The translations under genes were made by a program, and so were the position numbers. From Castanea sativa (taxonomy: Eukaryota; Streptophyta; Magnoliopsida; Fagales; Fagaceae): a stretch of 64,000 nt of DNA. The notes below the pieces were generated by a model that was given only the letters and a program-made list of their open reading frames with translations, was not told where the DNA came from and did not search any database. Position 1 is the stretch's first letter. The number at the start of each line of letters is the position of its first letter. Location of the stretch: positions 42,295,001 through 42,359,000 of the forward strand of contig NC_134021.1 in NCBI RefSeq assembly GCF_040712315.1, in the 5' to 3' direction. Of this stretch, positions 21,842-32,146 are shown piece by piece.

Positions 21842-21937
21842 CTGGTGGAGAGAGCAGAGTAGAGTGGAAAGGCGAGGTCTTCTGCTGAAGGCATTGAGAC
21901 AAAGATGGTTCATTAGTGAAGGTGTAAAGAAACCCAT
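21842..21937 (-). other. Candidate first exon with organelle-targeting-like peptide
   Basis: An ATG at 21937 opens 32 codons that end at CAG/GTATCT, a good splice donor. The peptide has no Asp or Glu, has several Arg, and is rich in Ser and Leu (MGFFTPSLMNHLCLNAFSRR), as mitochondrial or plastid presequences are. It lies 5' of the middle-block RecA exon on the same strand, so it may be the lost first exon of the RECA3-like gene. No downstream exon that would splice to it is intact. A CT-rich run follows the donor. Confidence 0.4.
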
Positions 21938-23336
21938 TTTTGTAAGGAATACCTGTAAAGATTTTGCCTTTTGGGGTTTAAGGTAAAGATTTTGGCTTTT
22001 GGGTTTAAAGTAGAGAAAGTGAGAAACCCATTTCAGTTTTCTGATAATTTCACTGTGTGTGTTTTGTATTTGAGTATTTCTGTTATTGCCGTCATTGTTG
22101 CCGTCATTGTTGTTTGAAAGTATTTCTTCATGCTATTCTTTGGTCTTACAAGTGTTCATTGGCCCAAGCCCAAGATGAACGGGCCATTATGGGGTTGATC
22201 TATTTGTTATACATTTTTGTCTTAATTATAAATTTATATTCTGCACAAGTATATTTCAAACCATAATCTAACAAATCTGACACGATGTCTTCTGTTGATA
22301 AATTGGGTTGAGTTGGCTTAAGTTGATAAATCTCATCATGGATATTACTCAAATAATTTTTAAGCACATTCAAATATTATATTTGTTCTCTTTGATTGTT
22401 AAATGTTATCCTATCACATTATAAAGAATTAAAAATAGTATATAAGAATATAGTATTATTTTATTGCCTAGCATGATATAGATAATTTGGTATTTATTAT
22501 TATATCTTTTTTTTTCTTTTTTTTTCTTCTCATCTAATTTTATTTGACATTTAAATTCAACCAGATTCTCCATATCATTAAATTATTTATATTTTCTCCC
22601 CTATTTTTATTTTTAATCACATATTCTAGGAGAGAATGTGAGAGAAATAGAAAATTATATAAATACAAGTCTAAATAGTTTTTTTTTTAAAAGGCAAGTA
22701 TATATATCTTTAAAAGGTTATAAATGCGCGTGTCTAAGAACCTGGCAATCCCAACTTTCTTTCTAATTTCTATGACTTGACTTAGTGGATCACATGAAAT
22801 CTAGACAATGCATGAAACACACTAGATTAAGTCTAATAATATCCTTTTATGGAATTCTTGTCATCATTACATAGAAACTAAGGGAAGAATGACAAATTTT
22901 TTTAATTTTTTAAGGAGTTTACCAAGATGGTGTTAATAATGATAATAGTTTCCGTTAATAAAGTATTTGGTTATAGTATTTTTGTAGCCCTCAATACTAC
23001 AATCCAAAGACTTGATTAAAAGATCCCTAATAAAAGTTAAAGTTTCATAAACCCAAGACTTGAAGGAGACACCTGATGAAATTTTCAATTTAAACAAAGA
23101 CATAATATTAAGTAACTTTTAGATATCTTAATAGTAAGTAACTTATGACTTACTAAAATTCTTTTTTCCTAAAAAAAAAAAGAAAAAAAAAGAGAGAAGA
23201 ACTAGAAGAGGGGAAAGAATTTGCACATACCTAAACATCTTCTATGCCTTTGTAAATATTAATCACTACAATAAAAGGTTATACTTGGCATGTCCTTAAT
23301 AGTTTCTCATGAATTTTTAATACAAGTTATGACAGT
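21938..23336. other. AT-rich spacer, no gene seen
   Basis: Unique low-complexity DNA except for about 22980-23160, which is a displaced piece of FAX intron 2 (similar to 17440-17600 and 41805-41960). Confidence 0.5.
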
Positions 23337-23560
23337 TCAATCTTCAGTACTGTTAGGACTATTAGACTATGGTATCTCCTCCAGTATAGATAACTATGTT
23401 AGAAGTATGAAACTCAGAACTTCCAAAATGAATTAATATTGGAAAGTAGCAATTGAAGGGTAAAGCAAACCTCTTGCTTGGTAGTCTTCCACTTCTATTA
23501 CCATTAAGCTTTTCACAGTGTTGGACTTACAAGAATTTTCAAAGTCAATGGGTAATTCAT
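23337..23560 (-). pseudogene. LRR scrap (middle block)
   Basis: Diverged version of the LRR relic at 8170-8362, recognised by shared blocks (the CTTCAGT, TTAGGAC and GTAGTCTTCCACTTC neighbourhood). No open frame remains. Confidence 0.5.
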
Positions 23561-23765
23561 ACCATATGGCTAAAATGATCAGATTTCCACAAATATGAAG
23601 ATTTTTTTTTTTTGAATAAACATATAAAGCACACAAAGAAAGTCTCATTTGAGTAACTTTATACAAGTAGAGAAAGACAAGCAATAATAAATAATATCTC
23701 TTATGATACTAGGGCATGAGGAAATTGAAAAACCTAAACCCTTCCCCTCCCAGCATAGCACCAAG

Positions 23766-23876
23766 GGCCAATTTGGATTGAGGAGGGGGGGGGGGGGGAG
23801 TAGAGTAGAGTTGGCTGAAAATTAGATAGCCAACTCTACTCTACTCTCACTCCCTTTCCCACAATCTAAACTGGCC
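23766..23876. mobile_element. Hairpin MITE-like element with G14 tract
   Basis: Two arms fold back. The ends GGCCAATTTGGATTG and CAATCTAAACTGGCC are near complements. The inner AGTAGAGTAGAGTTGGCT and AGCCAACTCTACTCTACT are perfect complements around an 11-base loop. A run of 14 G sits in the left arm only, facing a TCCCTTTCCC stretch in the right arm. Confidence 0.7.
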
Positions 23877-24548
23877 ATAAAGCCTTAACTAGCCATTATT
23901 GGAGGCTTGGCTCCACATACTATCTTAATCACAGTCCATATCTCTTGCTTTATCCTTACTTTGTTGGGGGGTGGGAATAAATTAGCTCTTCTAATCTTGC
24001 TTTATGCAAAATACTTATTACTCTAGCACAACACTAATAGCCAATCTAACAAGTATTAATCAAAACACTATTTTGCAGATTTAGGACATCAAACAAAACA
24101 AACCTGAACAGTGTTACATATAACTGATCTTGAATACTCATAAATAATGTTTTCATTGATCTTTAAGATTACTATAATATTAAAACAAAGAATTATAAAA
24201 ATTATTTTACAAGATAAACTAGACAAGAATGATAGGAGATTTAAGTTTCCTAATAGTTTAGTTTCAAGACATACTAAAGAGACCCAATTCTTCTTAGAAA
24301 AACAAAAGGCATTTTCTCTTGAAACAACTTAAATTGTTACAATCGTCAAATGCTTAATTCACATCAAGAGCAACACTTATACTTGAAGAGCTAGATTTTT
24401 GTAATCTCAAGTGCAAAGATCCTTCAAGTAACTTCATGTGTTCAAAAATGGCCAGGTAATTTGACACCTACCATATATGACTATAATCTATTTATTCAAG
24501 AATACGACATTGATTCCCCTTTTCTATCAAATGTCTGTCTTTTTAAGA

Positions 24549-24773
24549 TCATGATATCTTATCAAGAAGTCCATCATTTTCGAACATATACTGTCCAGCT
24601 TCATGTTTGTCACTGGAAACTTCCCCATCTATGAAGGTAGTTGCTTTCTTCTTTGATGATGACTACATGTTCACAAACCAGTTCTTCAGCCTTACAGCAA
24701 AAGCCTCTGCTAAATTGCATTCCCCATTCAGTCTTTTTCAACCCATTTGCATGCATACCCCAAGAATAGTTAC
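24549..24773 (-). pseudogene. RECA3-like C-terminal exon with frameshift
   Basis: Last exon of a plant organellar RecA. After an AG acceptor it reads QFSRGFCCKAE and then EHVVIIKEESNY in one frame. It then shifts by one base (an extra C near the Tyr codon) into a frame reading FIDGEVSSDKHEAGQYMFE and ending in a stop at 24549. It lies 3' of the copy-2 RecA exons (28460-30182) on the same strand, so it is probably the end of that locus. No exons were found in between for the central RecA core. Confidence 0.8.
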
Positions 24774-25129
24774 CTGAAAAGTAAGAAATTATTGGAAGGT
24801 AAAAAATTAAAATAAAATAATATTACTAGAATACTTGGTTCTCTTGGCACTGTCAGTTTACATGAGCTTCTGACAATGGAATTTCTCATTTATATGTATG
24901 TTCAGTTGATAAATAAATCATTTTTTACAACCTTTGTCTTAATTTTTCCACTCAGTTCATGATCTGTCTTCATGTTGTTAAAAAGACCAAAAAAAAAAAA
25001 AAACCTTTGAGACATTGAGACCATCAATCACAAAGTGACAATGTAAGTGAAACTCAATATGCATCATTATATGATAAAATCCAAAGTCTGTTAATCATAA
25101 CTGCAAAGGAGAATGTGGAGATCTATTCT

Positions 25130-25270
25130 CTAATCCAACTTACCTAAATTTCAGGAAAATTCATGTAATCAAGGGTATTGAAGGCAGCATCCCAAGAAAT
25201 GGAGTTGTACGCCTTGTGAGTATCTAACTTAGCCCAAAACTTAGAATTCTTGCCTGAAAAGAGAGCCCTT
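25130..25270 (-). pseudogene. L1-type LINE reverse transcriptase fragment
   Basis: The minus strand reads FWAKLDTHKAYNSISWD followed by NFPEI, a stop and VSWI. This is the motif block around K-D-x-x-K-A-Y-D-x-x-x-W in plant non-LTR reverse transcriptases. The catalytic YADD region is absent and the piece is about 45 codons long. Confidence 0.65.
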
Positions 25271-26840
25271 TTTCTATCAGACTTAAATGAGACAATTTGA
25301 TTTCAAGGTTTCCACTAAACCAGAAAAAATAAGGCCATTCATGACTAATAATGTGACTTTCTCTAGAAAGATCACTAGGAACCCACTAAAATATTAATTC
25401 ATAATTTCAAGTTTTTTGTTTTTGTTTTCGTTTTTAAATTTTTTGTAAGTACTTTAAAGCTGATAGATACTCAGCTATAAGGTTTTCTCTAATGTTCATA
25501 CTTCATATACACTTGATAAGAGTACAATAAGAAGACATCTTTAATAGTGTAACACTAAAATAACAGAGGAAACAAGAATCACAAAAATAGAATCAGGATA
25601 TCCTTCAAGAAAAAACAGAACCAAAGAACAATTAAGAGATAGCGACTTCACAAAAAACTATCTCCATGAAGAGTTGAGGTAAAAGTGATGCAAATATTTA
25701 TTCAAAACGCTAAACATTTGCTTCTAAAGAGACTGGCAACATGACTTTTTCAGAAATAAAATAAAACAACATCGACAAGGGAAATATAAATAACTTAACC
25801 TATTTCTAAGAACTTTGCAAGCCTATAGATGCTCCTTATTATCAAAAGTGACAGAAGATTGACCCCATCCTCAAGATGAGTTGGCAAAGTACACATAAGA
25901 ATGGCAAGAATGAAAACCCAAGCTATACAGAATCAACATTATCCATCCAAGTTTAAGCAAAGCAAATAACCTATTAGACCATGCATGTAAGAAGAAAGAC
26001 ATAAATGTCAATTTTTTCTCCACATCCCACCTTAAACAGCTACTAAGGAATTTTTAAAGTTTGAGCATGATAGTAATAATCTACCAGGAGTATCATATAT
26101 TAAAGATCTGGTCCTTGAACATGATATTAATTACCTACATGGAGTAACATATATTAAAAACCTATAGAAAGTATCCAAAACCTTGAACATGATAGTAACA
26201 AGAGAAGGTTGAGACTTTCCTTGCTGCATGTTGTTTCTGAGTTCATAAACTGCAATGTATTAAACCATGGAATCGTTAGATGAGTATATATTGAAGGAAA
26301 CCCATTGGTACTAAGAAATGTTTTCTCTTGATTTTGTTAGGCACCATACTTTGTATAATTGGAAACAATATGTTTCAATCCGCAACAAAAGATTGTATCA
26401 TGTACAATTCTTTCAACACTTAATAATATTTGATATGTAGAGGAACTTAGCTTGCTAATCAAGCTTTTGTTCAAGAAGAACAAAGCATATAGTCAATTTA
26501 AAACCTGAAGGTATAGCAAGTATAATCTCATACTCACAAATGGATTTTAAAATTCTAATGCAAGACATCGTTTAGTACCAACAATTAAACAAATTGAATA
26601 TTTGAGAATTGAAATTAAAATTAATAATATATTAAAAGTTAATACATATAGCAAGATTAGATAGCAATAATCTTTTTTTTTTTAAAACGATGTCTTGGTT
26701 AATTGTTGTTTATTGTAATTTAATTCAATAAACAGTCACATTCAAATGGCAAAAAAAAAACCAAAAAAAAAAACCACAGCTTTAGCTTTGAAAGATTAAA
26801 AAAAAAACAGAACAAACGTAGAAGAGAGAAGATTTTAGCC

Positions 26841-27096
26841 CTTACCTATTAGCAAGTAAATTTGACCGATCTGAGCCAACCTCTCACTCATAATTTCTCC
26901 TCAATTCAGGACAACCGATAATCTTCAGTTCTCTTAGGGCAGTGAGGTGGTTCATAACTTCTAGTAGGGATGATAATTTTGGGCTGAACGAAATCTAAAG
27001 TTTGCGAAGTGAACTGAGATTGGGAAGCCACTCTAGCAATACTGCCAAGTTCTCACAACAAGAAATATCTAAAAACTGTAGAGTGTTGGCTGATCA
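26841..27096 (-). pseudogene. LRR-tail remnant (copy 2)
   Basis: Copy-2 equivalent of 4311-4565, with the same truncation point next to GATCAGGGG and the same accumulated stops. The decay therefore predates the 24-kb duplication. Confidence 0.8.
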
Positions 27097-28459
27097 GGGG
27101 TTGATGGTATTCTTTTTTCTTTTTTGGGTTGAAATTCAAGATAGGTCAAGTCTGGGTTTGCAAATTTTCAACCGAAGTAACTCAGCTCAATCCACACTTT
27201 TCACACTTTTTATAGTCTAAAAAATACAATCTGTTGAAAAAAGGAAACTGTTGATATTTTTTGTTTGATCAAAGGACACTTAGGAAACAGTGAAGCAACT
27301 ACTTAAATAAAACAAAAACAAAAACAACAACAAAGCAACTACCTGAAAGAACTACAATGCATTTTTATTGCAAGACCCGAAGCACAAATTTAAAGCTCAG
27401 ATATTCTTGACTTACAACAAAAAGCACTCCAAGGCAAAAACTGTCATATTAAATCTAATGTACACCCAAAAGAAGAAAAAGGCAATCCTAACATGCCAAG
27501 AACTTGGTGTGATCTTACAAAGTTGTGCCTATAAACACAAAATTCGCTAGTAATCATTTTGTTAAGTTCACTATCATCATCACTGACAAGACAGCACCAG
27601 TAGATCTCCTTATTGTTGTTCATGTTCATAAGATGTCAATCTTCAAATTGGTAGCACTGTTCTGGTTATGCTAACAATTTTAATATTTACAATTACATGT
27701 TTCTATGTACAAAGCATTGATAACTGTCAATTAATAGCTGTAATAGGATCATTCATAAAGAAAATAGTGACTGTCCAGAGAAACCATTCAGAAAGAACAA
27801 GGCAGTAGGGGCTTCTATTCATACTAAGCATCAAGCAATGTGAAATGGCTTAGTTCTGCATTCTTGAGCAGAATTTTTGGATGCAATTGTATCTCGCATT
27901 TGAGGATTAATTGCAAGATGGGCTTCATTTAAGAGATTATCAGCTATGATTAGATATTAGTCATCTAAACATATAGATTAACAGCAATTGAATTATACAT
28001 ATATTTCTAATTAGTAGCCAGAAAAGTGGGAAAATTCCACCAAAAAAGAGTTCACCAAAAGGGTGGTTTTTTTTAAACATTAGCCTCAATAGAATTATGC
28101 TGAACATAGGTGATGAAATAATAATAGAAATATCTTACTCCATGGACCATGGTTTGTTGAAGTCCTCTGGACTATTGGGACTAGAATTAGTAAATAATCT
28201 ACTCATTAAGGTCCAACATCCCTTGATAGAGCAATAAGCACTAAAATACGCATGAAATTTTGCAGAAGGATCTATAATTATGTAATTACAGTACATAGAA
28301 CAGTCAAGGGTTCTGGGATCTATGTACATTGAATCATTGGATTTCATTCAAAATGATGGGTTAAAAAGAAGTTTCTTGTTTTCCTTGGCAAACCAAACTA
28401 ATTCAAGTCATACCTAAAACATCAATCACAAAGTACAAGAGGACAAAATTAGTATGCAC
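27097..28459. other. Noncoding; former RecA intron and flank (copy 2)
   Basis: Equivalent of 4566-5932. Only short chance frames are present. No central RecA exon (the part after QKFGG) was recognised. Confidence 0.5.
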
Positions 28460-30520
28460 CTCCAAACTTTTGAGCTTCCTTGATGATATGAAGGGCAAGT
28501 GTTGTTTTTCCAAAAGCCTCTCGCCCATAAATTTCAACAATTCATCCCTACAAAGTGCAGAGTAAATCTCTCACCACACCAGTAATGACACTACTCCTTT
28601 TTTTTGTAACTAAACATAAACTTTGAGGTCAAAATCATTAACATACATTCACCAAGAAGTAACTGGTTCATAAGTCATAACATAAGTAGTACATTTTCAA
28701 GCTCTTTTTAATTTTTATATGTTCACAGATTGCAATTCAAATTTTCATGAAACAATACTCATCAGTTGAGTATCATAATCATGACATGCAAAGACCCTTC
28801 TTTATATATTGATTTTTTTTTTTTAATAATTTAATAATTAAAACAAAGGAGGGGAGATTTGAACCCTAGATGTCTTGAAGATACCAGGAGGTGCCAACCA
28901 CTTGAGCTAACAAGCTCTTGGCTATAATGAATTAATAGTTAAGAGACTCAAAATGAAATGATTGACCATGCATGCAATGCTATTTTTTCCTCCACATCCC
29001 ACCTCAAAAAGCTACTAATGAATTCCTAAAAACTTGAGTACAATGTTAAGAACCTACATGGAGTACCATATATTATGGAACTATAGTAAGTACCCAAAAC
29101 CTAGAACACAACAGTGACAAGAACACAAATCTAGAAGTCAAAACAGTTCATTTCTTGAACATAATGTTAAGAATTGACAGGGAATACTGTTTCTTTTTTG
29201 GATTGAGTAAAATTTAAGGGAGTACTATGTAGTCCATCATAGTTTCATACTTGTATCCTAGATATGTTTAAGCATTAGATGTTGGGCATCAACAACTAAA
29301 CAAACACACGCACATATATTAGTATATTACACACTAAAAAATTAAAGGGCACTTATGCTTTTTTGGGGGGGTAGGGGGGATTGTTTAGTGGATTTAGCCT
29401 TAGTAATATCCAACCACAATCCAGGTCTAAGCATGAAGTGAGATCTCACGAAAAAAAAAAAAAAGGCTTCCCACCAAAAACTATATAAAATCTCTCTCTA
29501 GTGTTCACTTTGTACAAATAACTAAAATTCATCTTTTTGGTTCATAACAACTATGGAATTAATAATTAAGAGTTTAAAATTCCATTTTGCTGAAAAATTA
29601 AACAAAATTACCATTCTTAATTCATTGAGCCTAATACCCAACAACATTAGAGTATGTACAGTCAGATACGTAATAAAAGGTAATTATAACATATATGCTC
29701 TGCACCAATATTTTTTAATTCATATTAAAATTAACATAGTGAAGATCTAGGTAGAAGAAGCTACAAATCTAGCCATCTGTATCAAAAAAAAAAAAAAAAA
29801 GGATAGCTAACCGTACAAGGTCAAACACATATGTCCCACACATCTCTTTCGGTATAATGCACTAGGAATTTGTTTGTCTCTTGCGTATCTGTGGGGTGTG
29901 TAACTATGCATATACTCATACGAAATATGTGGCAAGAGAAAATTTTTGTTTTTTGAATAATCACCTTTGGTAATCCTCCAATCCCAAGAGCTATATCAAG
30001 CTTCAATGAGCCAATAGAAATCACTAGTGCATGTCATGAGCTAAAAAACTGTTGTAATGACAACATATATTCTCTACCAAAATCACTTGCAAGTCTTGAG
30101 AGAGCTAGACATAACAATGTGTCTTTCTTTGTAGCTGTGATATCATCGAGGAGTTCGTCACATTCAAATTCTGAAACTTCAGCTGAGAAAATGAAAAACA
30201 TTAGAATTTACGAATTAGAGCAAACCAATCATATACATCTACGAATTTTAATAAGAAGATAATTTAAAAAATGGCATCAGTGGATATCATAGGTGCATGT
30301 CGTGAGCTAAAAAACCATTGCAATGACAACATAGATTCTCTACCAAAATCAACAGCAACTTTTGAGAGAGCCATGTATGACCTAAGAGAATGACTGACTC
30401 AATCAAGTGCGCACAGGTGAGACACTAAGCTACTTTAATGGCTAATTCAATGTCTTGCTTTGTTGCTTTCACATCATCATGGATTTTTTTTACATTCAAA
30501 CTCCAAAATCTCACCACGAA
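28460..30520 (-). pseudogene. RecA homologue pseudogene, RECA3-like (copy 2)
   Basis: Walker A exon at 28460-28547 and LGIGGLPK exon at 29965-30182, plus a diverged duplicate of the latter at about 30275-30520. Both TGA stops of copy 1 are shared, at the Arg codon opening the Walker exon and in the SSxHAP stretch. In addition the Walker motif reads EAFGKTT, with Ser replaced by Phe. The lineage was already dead before the 24-kb duplication. The C-terminal exon at 24549-24773 probably belongs to this locus. Confidence 0.85.
28812..28922 (-). mobile_element. tRNA-derived SINE (copy 2)
   Basis: Duplicate of the SINE at 6286-6394. The A-box area has one added base and the B-box-like GGGTTCAAATC is kept. 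It was carried along by the segmental duplication. Confidence 0.75.
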
Positions 30521-30718
30521 AAGAAGTTTTAAGCTAAAGGAATCCATTTTCCTTAGAAGAATCTTCCACGAAAACCTGACAAAACTTCAGAAACAAGAGG
30601 CATCAATTATATTCAAAATTTTGTGAAATCTCAACAAACAATGGAGGCCAAATTTATAGGCAACTTATACACAATACTCACCAATATCTCCTTGGCATTG
30701 TCATCTTGATTTAGAACA

Positions 30719-30945
30719 ATCTTCAGTCTTCAGTCCTCTTAGGGCACTAAGGTCACCCAGTAGACATGACAATTTTGGAAGTTTAAAATACCAAATTTTC
30801 AAAACAAATTGACATCCGGAACAATTGATGGCTAACTAGATTCTTGTGATTAGTTATTTTATTGTTGGCTAACCGGAACAATAGTCATCCACTTCCATCA
30901 AATTCAAATTTTCACATTGTTGGCTAACCAAATATTCTAATGTGA
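30719..30945 (-). pseudogene. LRR scrap (copy 2)
   Basis: Equivalent of 8170-8362, with an extra local repeat near 30835-30890 that re-copies a GTGATTAGTTATTTTA / TTGGCTAACC segment. Confidence 0.6.
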
Positions 30946-32146
30946 TTAGTTATTTTATACCATACAACAAAGATCAAACTTCAAAAAAAAAAATTTCATT
31001 AAACAATAAAGCAAAACAAAAATTTTCATTTGAGTAACTCCAATAACCAAGAAGTAGGGACAAACAATCAATAACGCACACATGACTCAAGTCATTTAAA
31101 CATTGTGCAAATTAGATAATACATGAAACATGAATGAAATCATAAGTACAAACACACATCACTCCATTAGTCATTACAAACACCAAATGCACACCACAAT
31201 ATTATTGAAATTAGTTACAATACAAGAGAAGGCTGAGACTTTCCATGCTGCATGAGTGCATATTATGGTTGAATAGATAAGCTGCAATGTTTTAAACCAT
31301 GGAATCATTAGATTGAACACTAGATTGAACATTGAAAATTAAAAATTAAAAAAAAAATGTATTACCCTTGGCAATTTTAAGCACAAGGAACATCCTTTTT
31401 CTGAGAGAACAATCTCCCAAGACCACCTGTCAATTTAAAAACAAGAAGAATCAAATATATTCAAAATCGATTTCATACTTCCTTGATAATATGACTTTAA
31501 ATTGCAAGTTACACATGGGTCAGGTCAATCTAAATTTCCTTTTTAATTTTATAATTTAGCATCACATCCATTCTTAGTAAGAATATACAGGCCAAGTAAG
31601 TTCATTAACACCATGTTTAGTTCACTTTTTTTTTTTAAGATGAATGTTCAGTACACTTTTAGAGAGAGGAAATGAAAAGATTACAAGATTTTAAAATTCT
31701 ACGCTTGAGTTGTCAAAAGGGAGAGAAAGAAAAGAAAATAAAATTGAAGGAAGAATATTTTTTATTTTTCTATTAGGATACTTAAATCGTTCCTTCTAAA
31801 ATACTTGAAATTTGCAGAACCCAAGAATAGAATTCATAATTCGTTTACTCTTTTATTTTCCATAGACTCAATCTTTAAAACAAAAAGGGAAAAATTGACA
31901 ATTATCTTTTATATTTCATAACTTACCTTTTCACAAACACCAATGATAGTTGTTATCTAATCTTTGTTATAATAAAAAGAAAAAATTTGTCAATTTGTAG
32001 AAAGTGATTTCTTGGTTGGTTATTGTTTATTGTGATTTAATTCCATTAACAATCAGGATTAATAGACAAAAAAAAGCAAGTTCAGGTTAGAAGTAAGATA
32101 GAAAAACAGAGCATACATAGAAGAGGAAGAAGGTTTTAGTCCTTAC
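30946..32146. other. 3' flank of intact CC-NB-LRR gene, noncoding
   Basis: AT-rich DNA with no gene. The stop codon of the CC-NB-LRR is directly followed by GTAAGG (TAG/GTAAGG), a good donor for an intron in the 3' UTR. The acceptor was not identified. Confidence 0.5.

Larger units (their letters stand above)
18523..25403. repeat. Older scrambled relative of the duplicated unit (middle block)
   Basis: Pieces of this block match the duplicated unit at lower identity. 18523-19225 matches FAX intron 2 (16610-17270). 19285-21150 matches the RecA region (5265-6870). About 22980-23160 matches another piece of FAX intron 2 (17440-17600). 23337-23700 matches the LRR scrap region (8170-8470). Junctions between pieces are abrupt, for example near 19222. 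It also carries unique sequence at 21150-22970 and 23700-25400. Confidence 0.75.
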
